This document shows, one piece after another, positions 57,694 to 64,000 of a stretch of 64,000 bases of DNA; positions within the stretch are counted from its first letter, which is position 1; every line of letters starts with the position of its first letter. The notes below the pieces were generated by a model that searched no databases, was not told the DNA's origin, and saw only the letters and a program-made list of their open reading frames with translations. The stretch covers positions 7,387-71,386 of the forward strand of contig DASYYB010000016.1 in NCBI GenBank assembly GCA_035934235.1. Direction: 5' to 3'. The DNA comes from REEB95 sp035934235 (GTDB lineage Bacteria > Pseudomonadota > Alphaproteobacteria > ATCC43930 > CGMCC-115725). The translations under genes and the position numbers were made by a program.

Positions 57694-58845
57694 GTGACCG
57701 CGCTCGATCAATTCGCCGCCCAGAAACTGCGTGACCTTGAGGCGCGGCAGTTGCGCCGCACCCTGATCGACACGGCGCGCACCGACGGCATCCATGTACT
57801 GCGCGACGGACGGCGCTTGGTGTCGTTCTCGTGCAACGACTACCTGAGCCTGTCGCACCATCCGCAGGTCAAGGCAGCGGCGAGCGCGGCGCTCGAACGC
57901 TATGGCACCGGCGCCGGCGCGTCGCGGCTGGTCACCGGCAACCATCCGCTGTTCGCCGCGCTTGAGTCGCGGCTAGCGAGACTCAAGGGCACGGAAGCCG
58001 CGTGTGTCTTCGGCTCGGGCTATCTCGCCAACGCCGGTATAGTTCCGGCCTTGATCGGCCGCGACGATCTCGTGTTGGTCGATGAGCTCGCGCATGCCTG
58101 CCTGTGGGCGGGCGCGCGGCTGGCGCGGGCCAACGTCGTGGCCTATCACCACAACGACGTCGAGCACGCAGCCGCACTGCTCGCCGAATTCCGGCCGCAG
58201 CACGCCAATACGCTGATCGCAACCGACGGCGTGTTCTCCATGGATGGCGATCTGGCGCCGTTGCCGGACCTCGCCGCATTGGCGGCGCGTCACGATGCAT
58301 GGTTGATGGTCGACGACGCGCACGGCCTCGGCGTCGTCGGCGGCGGCCGCGGCGCACGGTTCGCGCACGCCGCGCTCCCTGATATTCCGTTGCAGATGGG
58401 TACGCTGTCGAAAGCCGTCGGCGGCTACGGCGGCTATCTGTGCGCGTCGCGCGCGGTCATCGACCTGATCGCGAACCGCGCCCGCAGCTTCGTTTATTCC
58501 ACCGGCTTGCCACCGGCGACGGTCGCCGCCGCGAGTGCCGCACTCGACATCATCGCCAACGATCCTGACCTGGTAGCAAAGCCGTTACGCAACGCGCGCC
58601 GCTTCACGAAGGCCGCCGGCTTGCCGGAAGCACAAAGCGCCATCGTGCCCGTGATCTTGGCCACCGCCGAGCGGGCACTCGCGGCGTCGCGCCGACTTGA
58701 AGACGAAGGCTTCCTCGCCGTCGCCATCCGGCCGCCGACGGTGCCCGACGGCACGGCGCGGCTGCGGTTCGCGTTCACCGCCGGCCATGCCGACGCCGAC
58801 ATCGACCGGTTGGCGGTCTTGATGCGCGAGCGCGTGCTGGCGTGA
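57694..58845 (+). CDS. bioF: 8-amino-7-oxononanoate synthase
   Basis: A 383-residue PLP enzyme that condenses pimeloyl-ACP/CoA with alanine. Motifs: SFSCNDYLSLSHHPQVK, TGAGASRLVTGNHPLF, MVDDAHGLGVVGGGRG and PLP-Lys in MGTLSKAVGGYGGYL. GTG 57694 is used because the frame upstream (from 57643) lacks family residues. Its stop overlaps bioD start. Confidence 0.95.
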   Translation: MTALDQFAAQKLRDLEARQLRRTLIDTARTDGIHVLRDGRRLVSFSCNDYLSLSHHPQVKAAASAALERYGTGAGASRLVTGNHPLFAALESRLARLKGTEAACVFGSGYLANAGIVPALIGRDDLVLVDELAHACLWAGARLARANVVAYHHNDVEHAAALLAEFRPQHANTLIATDGVFSMDGDLAPLPDLAALAARHDAWLMVDDAHGLGVVGGGRGARFAHAALPDIPLQMGTLSKAVGGYGGYLCASRAVIDLIANRARSFVYSTGLPPATVAAASAALDIIANDPDLVAKPLRNARRFTKAAGLPEAQSAIVPVILATAERALAASRRLEDEGFLAVAIRPPTVPDGTARLRFAFTAGHADADIDRLAVLMRERVLA

Positions 58846-59537
58846 GCGCGATTTTTGTCACCGGCGCCGGCACCGACGTCGGCAAGACGTTCGTCGCCTG
58901 CGGGCTCGTTGCCGAGCTCCGCCGCCGCGGCCGCGCGGTCGCCGCGTTCAAGCCGCTGGCCAGCGGCTTCGATCCGGCACAGCCGCAAACGAGCGATCCG
59001 GGCGCGTTGCTGACCGCTCTCGACGAGCCGGTTTCGCCGATCAATCTCGACCGCATCGCGCCGTTCCGTTATCGCGCCGCGTTGGCACCCGACATGGCCG
59101 CGGCGGCCGAAGGACGGAGCGTCGACTTCGACACCGTCGTTGCCTTTTCGCGCCGAGCGGCAACGGCGGCCGAATTCGTCGTCATCGAAGGCGTCGGCGG
59201 CGTGATGTCGCCCATTACCGAGCATCATACTGTCCTCGATTGGATCGCCGCGTTGGGGATACCGGCGCTGCTCGTCACCGGCACCTATCTCGGCGCGCAG
59301 ACCCACGCGCTGACCGCGCTTGCTGCGTTACAACGTCGCAGCATCGGCGTTCACGCCGTGGTTGCGAGCGAAACGCGCGGTTCTACCGTCGCGTTGAGCG
59401 AGAACATGCGCTCTCTTGCGCGTTTTGTGGCGCCGGTCCCGGTCGTGGCAATTCCGCGGCTGACACCGGATGCGCCGCATCCCGCCTTCGCCGCCCTCGC
59501 CGACCTCTTTTGCGGCGCGGCGACGCATGTTAGATGA
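58842..59537 (+). CDS. bioD: ATP-dependent dethiobiotin synthetase
   Basis: A 231-residue enzyme that closes the ureido ring of dethiobiotin. Walker A-type VTGAGTDVGKTFVACGLVAE is the diagnostic motif, followed by FKPLASG and EGVGGVMSPITEHHTVLDW. The GTG start overlaps bioF (GTGA). With bioB, bioA and bioF all biotin-ring enzymes are present; bioC/bioH or another pimeloyl route must lie elsewhere. Confidence 0.95.
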   Translation: MSAIFVTGAGTDVGKTFVACGLVAELRRRGRAVAAFKPLASGFDPAQPQTSDPGALLTALDEPVSPINLDRIAPFRYRAALAPDMAAAAEGRSVDFDTVVAFSRRAATAAEFVVIEGVGGVMSPITEHHTVLDWIAALGIPALLVTGTYLGAQTHALTALAALQRRSIGVHAVVASETRGSTVALSENMRSLARFVAPVPVVAIPRLTPDAPHPAFAALADLFCGAATHVR

Positions 59538-59558
59538 GGGCCGGGGAGACAAGAAAAA

Positions 59559-60482
59559 ATGCGTGTGGTCATTGTCGGTCAACAGGCCTTCGGCAAAGCC
59601 GTGCTCGATGCTTTCGCCGGCCGCGGCGATCAGGTCGTCGCGGTGTTCAGTCCACCGGAACAGCCGGGCGGTAAAACCGATCCGCTCCGGGCGGCTGCCG
59701 TCGAGCGCAAGATTCCGGTTTTCCAGTTCAAGGATTACGGCGCGGCCGAAGCGCTCGATACGCTGCGCAATCTCAATGCCGATATCGGCCTACTCGCCTT
59801 CGTCACGCAGTTCCTGCCGCAGGCTTTCGTCAACCTGCCGAAGCACGGCATGCTGCTGTTCCATCCGTCGCTGCTGCCGCTGCATCGCGGACCGTCGGCG
59901 ATCAGCTGGGCGGTGATCAACGGCGAGAAACGCACGGGCCTCACCATTCTGCGTCCGTCGGACGGTCTCGACGAAGGCGCCATCATCCTGCAACGCGAAG
60001 TCGAGATCGGGCCCGACGACACCGTCGGCACGCTCTACTTCGACAAGATCTTCCACATGGGCGTCGCCGCGATGATCGAGGCCGCTCAGGCGGTGGCCGA
60101 TGGCCGCGCGCATGAATCGCCGCAGGACGAAAGCTTGGCCACATACGAAGGCTGGGTGCGCGAGCGTGAATCGCAGGTCAATTGGGCGGGCTCGATCGAC
60201 CGGATCTACGATCTGATCCGCGGCTGTGATCCCGCGCCGGGTGCCTGGACCAAGTATCGCGGCCAGAAGCTGCAACTGTTCGACGCGCGCAAGCGGCCGG
60301 CGGCGACGTTCGGTGCCGTGCGCGGCCTCAAGGCCGGCCAGATCGTCGCCGCGACGCCGGAAGGCTTCAGCGTCTATGCCCACGGCGGCTTCGTCGAGAT
60401 CAAGCGCTGCCGCCTCGGCGACGGCAAGAAGGTCGCGGCCGGCGAAGCCGGCATCGAAGCTGGCGTCATCCTCGGCGAGTGA
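59559..60482 (+). CDS. Formyltransferase (10-formyl-THF hydrolase/FDH N-domain-like)
   Basis: A 307-residue formyltransferase. Core: MRVVIVGQQAFGKAVLDAFAG, and the tetrahydrofolate/catalytic segment LFHPSLLPLHRGPSAISWAV, with the His and Ser-Leu-Leu-Pro motif, and LRPSDGLDEGAIILQREVE with the catalytic Asp. HPSLLP rather than N-x-H is closer to the N-terminal domain of 10-formyl-THF dehydrogenase than to methionyl-tRNA formyltransferase. The C-terminal OB domain begins near GAWTKYRGQKLQLFDA. Substrate unproved. Follows bioD by 21 bases. Confidence 0.87.
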   Translation: MRVVIVGQQAFGKAVLDAFAGRGDQVVAVFSPPEQPGGKTDPLRAAAVERKIPVFQFKDYGAAEALDTLRNLNADIGLLAFVTQFLPQAFVNLPKHGMLLFHPSLLPLHRGPSAISWAVINGEKRTGLTILRPSDGLDEGAIILQREVEIGPDDTVGTLYFDKIFHMGVAAMIEAAQAVADGRAHESPQDESLATYEGWVRERESQVNWAGSIDRIYDLIRGCDPAPGAWTKYRGQKLQLFDARKRPAATFGAVRGLKAGQIVAATPEGFSVYAHGGFVEIKRCRLGDGKKVAAGEAGIEAGVILGE

Positions 60483-60536
60483 CGGACGGGCCGGCGGCTC
60501 GTCACATTTCCAGCGGTGAAGGCGCCGTGGCGTGGC

Positions 60537-61328
60537 TCACGCCGTCTGCGTCTCCTGGTGCCAAACCAGGAGACGGCGGCGGACGATCTCCATCGCCTTG
60601 ACCAAAATCATGCCGACGATGGCGATCGCGATGATGTAGGCGAAGACGCCAGGTGAATCGGCAAAGCGCATGTCGTTCATGATCGAGCCGCCCATGCCCT
60701 CGCCGCCCATCTGCATCTCGCAGACGATGTCGACGATGAGCGCGATCGGCAGCGCCACCTGAAGGCCGGTGAACACCTGCGGCAGCGCCGCCGGCAGCGC
60801 TATCTCCCATAGGAAGCGGTGACGGTTGACGCCGAGACTCATCGCCGACCACGTCATGTACTTGTCGATGTTCGCCGTGCCGGCCCAAGCCTCGACGATC
60901 ACCGGAAAGATCGACGAGAACGCCACCATCAGAATCTTCGACGTGTCGAACACGCCGAACCACAGCATGAAGATCGGCAGGAACGCGATCTTGGGCATCG
61001 GCAGTCCCACCGAGATCAGCGGATCGAAGAACCAGCGCACGACGGGAATGCGCGCGATCGAGACGCCGAGCGCGACGCCGCCCACCGCCGCCAGCACGAA
61101 GCCGATGAAGGTGCGGATCAGCGTCAGCAGAACGCCGTGGAGCAGGTCGCCCGAAATCAAATCATGCCACAGTCGCTCGAACACCACCGGCACCGACGGC
61201 AGCAGGAAATCCGAGAAGACGTGCGACATGGCGGTGAGCTGCCAGGCGGCGAAGAACGCGATGCCCGAGCCCACGCGCAGCGCGGTGAGAGTGGCCTCGC
61301 GGCGGCTGGGCGCGCTCACTCCCGCCAT
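60537..61328 (-). CDS. ABC transporter permease (SsuC/TauC type)
   Basis: A 263-residue permease with about six TM segments. Motifs LIRTFIGFVLAAVGGVALGVSIAR and LIVDIVCEMQMGGEGMGGSIM, and the coupling loop ATNI-like DKYMTWSAMSLGVNRHRFLWEIALP. It forms a heterodimeric channel with the permease at 61316. Start at 61328 overlaps the upstream gene by 13 bases. Substrate class: nitrate/sulfonate/taurine-type. Confidence 0.9.
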   Translation of the reverse strand: MAGVSAPSRREATLTALRVGSGIAFFAAWQLTAMSHVFSDFLLPSVPVVFERLWHDLISGDLLHGVLLTLIRTFIGFVLAAVGGVALGVSIARIPVVRWFFDPLISVGLPMPKIAFLPIFMLWFGVFDTSKILMVAFSSIFPVIVEAWAGTANIDKYMTWSAMSLGVNRHRFLWEIALPAALPQVFTGLQVALPIALIVDIVCEMQMGGEGMGGSIMNDMRFADSPGVFAYIIAIAIVGMILVKAMEIVRRRLLVWHQETQTA

Positions 61329-62125
61329 CGGAGCATCCGCTGCATGAACAAGAGATAGACGCGGTCGGCGAGAAAGCCGACGGCCGAGACCGTGAGCACG
61401 CCGGCGAACATCGCGTCATAGACGCCGCCGTCGCCGAGAAACGAGATGAGATAGCCCAGGCCGTGCTGACCAACCAGGAATTCGGCCGCCACCATCAGGA
61501 TGAAGGAAATCGCCAGTGCGTTGCGGATACCGGCCATGATCTCGGGCAAGGCGGCGGGGATCACGACTTCCCACAGCACGCGCCGCCGCGACGCACCGAG
61601 ACCGAGCGCCGACCAGATCAGCGTCTCGTCGACGCCGCGCGCGCCGTTATACGAGCTCAGCACCACCGGCAGCAGGCAACCCGCGAAGATCGAAGCGATC
61701 TTGGAACTGGGGCCGAGCCCGAACCACAGGATCATCACCGGAATCAGGGCCGATTTCGGCATCGGGTAGAGACTCTTCATCAACGGACTGACGACCGCCT
61801 CGACCGGCGCGTACCACGCCATCAGCACGCCCGAACCGACGCCGACGACGATGCTGAGGCCGAGGCCGGCGACGACCTCCCACAGCGAGGTCATGCCGTT
61901 GCTGACCAGACTGCCGTCCATCAGCAGGCCCCACCACGCGGTCGCGACCGCGCTCAGTGGCGGCAGCGCGTCGGGATTGATCACGCCGACCGTCGGCGCG
62001 ACTTGCCAGGCGATACAGACCAGGATTACCGGCAGCGCGCGCCACAACGCACCGATGAGGCGCTGGGTCAGCGGACGCGTCGCGGCGCGCCGTGTGTCGA
62101 CTTCGAGCGCGGCCGCGCCGCTCAT
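61316..62125 (-). CDS. ABC transporter permease (SsuC/TauC type)
   Basis: A 269-residue permease: LPVILVCIAWQVAPTVGVIN, SLWEVVAGLGLSIVVGVGSG, and coupling loop IWSALGLGASRRRVLWEVVIP. It is followed by AALPEIMAGIRNALAISFI. ATG 62125 overlaps the ATPase stop (ATGA), which fixes the start. It pairs with the permease at 60537. Two different permeases in one importer operon is the unusual feature compared with the left-hand cluster. Confidence 0.9.
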   Translation of the reverse strand: MSGAAALEVDTRRAATRPLTQRLIGALWRALPVILVCIAWQVAPTVGVINPDALPPLSAVATAWWGLLMDGSLVSNGMTSLWEVVAGLGLSIVVGVGSGVLMAWYAPVEAVVSPLMKSLYPMPKSALIPVMILWFGLGPSSKIASIFAGCLLPVVLSSYNGARGVDETLIWSALGLGASRRRVLWEVVIPAALPEIMAGIRNALAISFILMVAAEFLVGQHGLGYLISFLGDGGVYDAMFAGVLTVSAVGFLADRVYLLFMQRMLRWRE

Positions 62126-62916
62126 TCGCGCGTGCCCTGAGCGCGGATTGCCTCGTCGCGCACCAGCTTCCACAGATGGTCGACCTTGTCGGCGAACTCG
62201 CGTGTCTGCAAAAGCTCTTCGCCGCGTGCGTTGCTCTTGAACTTGGTGTCGACGATTTCCTTGATGCGGCCCGGCCGCGCCGACATCACCGCGACGCGAT
62301 CGGCGAGATAGACCGCCTCACGCACGTCGTGGGTGACGAATACCACGGTCTTCGGCGCGCGTCGCATGATCGCGAGCAGTTCCTCATGCATCAGGGCGCG
62401 GGTCTGCGCGTCGAGCGCGCCGAACGGCTCATCCATCAGCAGAATGTCAGGCTCCACCGCGAGCGTCCGCGCGATGGCGACGCGCTGCCGCATGCCGCCC
62501 GACAGTTGCGACGGATAGCTGTCCTCGAAGCCCTTCAGATGCACCAGCTCGACGAATTCCTGCGCCCGCTTCTCGCGCTCGGCCTTGGGCATGCCCTGCC
62601 TCTCGAGACCGTAGAGAATGTTCTCGCGCACCGTTTTCCACGGAAAGAGCGCGAAATGCTGGAAGACGATGCCGCGGTCGGGGCTGGGGCCGTCGACCGG
62701 CTTGCCGCCGACGGTGATCGCGCCACCGTCGACTGGAATGAAGCCGCCGAGCAGATACAGCAGCGTGCTCTTGCCGCAACCCGACGGCCCGAGCAACGCG
62801 AGGAACTCGCGGTCCGGGACGTCGAGCGAGACGCCTTCGAGCGCGAGCACCGGCTTTCCGCGCGGCGGCCGGTACGTGTGACGAACCTCGCGGAACGAAA
62901 TCCCTGCCATAATCAA
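62122..62916 (-). CDS. ABC transporter ATP-binding protein (SsuB/TauB type)
   Basis: A 264-residue ATPase: GPSGCGKSTLLYLLGG, Q-loop FQHFALFPWKTV, LSGGMRQRVAIARTLAVEPDILLMDEPFGALD (signature then Walker B) and THDVREAVYLADRV. Downstream gene overlaps ATGA. Upstream is the binding protein, 10 bases away. Highest similarity would be to sulfonate/taurine/nitrate importers. Confidence 0.93.
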   Translation of the reverse strand: MIMAGISFREVRHTYRPPRGKPVLALEGVSLDVPDREFLALLGPSGCGKSTLLYLLGGFIPVDGGAITVGGKPVDGPSPDRGIVFQHFALFPWKTVRENILYGLERQGMPKAEREKRAQEFVELVHLKGFEDSYPSQLSGGMRQRVAIARTLAVEPDILLMDEPFGALDAQTRALMHEELLAIMRRAPKTVVFVTHDVREAVYLADRVAVMSARPGRIKEIVDTKFKSNARGEELLQTREFADKVDHLWKLVRDEAIRAQGTRE

Positions 62917-62926
62917 ACCGGCCGTG

Positions 62927-63943
62927 TCAGTGCAGGCGCTTCGCCGCCTCGGTCACGAGCGAGATATCGGCGTATTTCTTCACGTCGATCGGAATGTTGA
63001 GGAAGCCGAGTTCCTTCTGCACGTTGAGATTGTTCTGCAACGCCGTCAGGTTCGGCACGGCGTTGACGTTGCGGTAGTTGTCTTTGTGCGTGAACAGCCA
63101 GTCGGAATATTCCGACGGCGGTTTCTTGGTGAAATCGGCGACGATCTTGATCGCCTGCTCGCGGTTCTTCGGATCGTAGAACCAGTGCAGCGCGCGGATC
63201 CAATCCTCGAAGAAATCGACCAGCACGGCGCGATGCGCCTTGATGAACGGCGCGCGCGCGACCAACAGCGTCGTCTGCGCCGGCCCCATCGCGTCGCCGA
63301 CGGTGAACAGCGTCTTGAGATTGTTCTGGCGATGCGCCTCGATCGAGAACGGCATGATCATTGTGGCGAGATCGACCTTCTTTTCCTCGACCGACGCCAG
63401 CATGTTCGGGAACTGCACCTCGACCACCTGGTAATCGCGCGTCGCCTGGAGGCCGTGGTTCAGCAGGAATTTCTTCGAGGCGATGTCGACCGCGCCGCCG
63501 ATCGCGTTGGTAGCGACGATCTTGCCCTTCAAATCCTCGGGTTTGGTGATGCCGCTGTCGGCGCGGACCATGTACTCGCTGGTGTAGTAGCCGGGGATGC
63601 CATCCTGATAGAGATCGGCGACGACGCGAATGTCGTCGAGGTGCGCGTTCTGGATCGCCAAGCCGAAGGACGAAAAGGCGAGCGACGCGAAATCGATATT
63701 GCCCGAGGCGAGGCTGGTGATCTGCGGCGTGCTGCCGCGGAAATGCGTCAGCTCGACGGTGTAGCTCTTTCCGTAGTGCTTGAGGATCGCCGGATTGTTG
63801 AACAGCACCGCGGTGAGTTGACCGGGGATAACTGCCCAAGAGATCGTGATCTTCAGCGGCTCGGCGGCGCGCGCCGGCATGAGGCCGGCGAAGAGACCGG
63901 CTGCGAGCGCAACCGCCACTGCCGCTGCACAAATCTTGCGCAT
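62927..63943 (-). CDS. ABC transporter substrate-binding protein (NMT1/SsuA-like)
   Basis: A 338-residue exported binding protein. The signal is AAAVAVALAAGLFAGLMPARA, then AEPLKITISWAVIPGQLTAV. Motifs: GSTPQITSLASGNIDFASLAF, LKGKIVATNAIGGAVDIASK, EVQFPNMLASVEEKKVDLA. It is a Sec-type signal, in contrast to the Tat-like one of the left-hand SBP. It is the first gene of the ATPase-permease-permease operon; 63944-64000 shows no gene. Confidence 0.91.
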   Translation of the reverse strand: MRKICAAAVAVALAAGLFAGLMPARAAEPLKITISWAVIPGQLTAVLFNNPAILKHYGKSYTVELTHFRGSTPQITSLASGNIDFASLAFSSFGLAIQNAHLDDIRVVADLYQDGIPGYYTSEYMVRADSGITKPEDLKGKIVATNAIGGAVDIASKKFLLNHGLQATRDYQVVEVQFPNMLASVEEKKVDLATMIMPFSIEAHRQNNLKTLFTVGDAMGPAQTTLLVARAPFIKAHRAVLVDFFEDWIRALHWFYDPKNREQAIKIVADFTKKPPSEYSDWLFTHKDNYRNVNAVPNLTALQNNLNVQKELGFLNIPIDVKKYADISLVTEAAKRLH

Positions 63944-64000
63944 ATTTTTATCCCTCCCCGACCGTCGACTTGCGCGACGCTTGCAGGACTTTTGCGGTCC

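Noticed and set aside
1..64000. CRISPR arrays
   Set aside because: No regularly spaced direct repeats of 24-40 bases were seen.

Overview
The window is a GC-rich bacterial chromosome segment, very probably from an alphaproteobacterium of the Hyphomicrobiales (Rhizobiales) type. The support is the NDUFA12–mlaD–methyltransferase–DUF2155 operon facing aat, clpS–clpA, a long adenosylcobalamin-dependent ribonucleotide reductase (nrdJ), two phasins (polyhydroxyalkanoate granule proteins), a D-Ala-D-Ala carboxypeptidase with a SPOR tail, and many tightly overlapping operons. No rRNA, CRISPR array or intact insertion sequence was seen. One tRNA is present: tRNA-Val(CAC).

Layout. 1-4030 (minus): a nitrate/sulfonate-type ABC importer with an OsmC protein and an acyl-CoA-dehydrogenase-like flavoprotein cut by the window edge. 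4031-7550: phasin, small proteins, glutathione reductase. 7552-12569: an accessory island with an orphan phage terminase small subunit, hicAB, an HNH endonuclease, and a three-gene operon of D12-class adenine methyltransferase, 4-TM membrane protein and DGQHR-domain protein. 12588-16055: glmS, glmU, tRNA-Val. 16081-18816: a ModE-HTH/molybdate-binding-like regulator divergent from an aldehyde dehydrogenase, with a dense palindrome array between them. 18944-22059: orphan groES and a copper-responsive cueR-copA pair. 22060-25000: maiA, a MarR regulator, a GT39-type membrane protein. 25131-30520: aroQ, accB, accC, aat and the oppositely oriented NDUFA12/mlaD operon. 30521-37691: nrdJ behind a pair of NrdR-like boxes, thioesterase, RidA, DUF482 protein, DNA glycosylase. 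37826-40511: an acquired-looking LysR/SDR/DoxX/NTF2-like module with two copies of one operator. 40860-49856: clpA, clpS, second phasin, dacA-like, phosphomannomutase, galU, J-domain and VWA proteins. 49890-52790: a WtpABC-like molybdate/tungstate importer. 53006-55359: DedA, a truncated TPP-enzyme remnant, an FTR1 iron permease, a SnoaL-like protein. 55372-59537: biotin genes bioBA and bioFD, divergent. 59559-63943: a formyltransferase and a second nitrate/sulfonate/taurine-type ABC importer.

How the genes fit together. Most of the window is housekeeping: cell-wall precursors (glmS, glmU, dacA), biotin synthesis next to biotin-using acetyl-CoA carboxylase subunits, N-end-rule degradation (aat, clpS, clpA), envelope lipid transport (mlaD), copper and iron handling, and oligotrophic ABC uptake. 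The strongest candidate for an undescribed system is the island at 8328-12569: methyltransferase, membrane protein and DGQHR protein are translationally packed (3-nt gap, then ATGA overlap) and converge on an HNH nuclease gene, which fits a defence or modification locus. Its function is inference from gene content and arrangement only.
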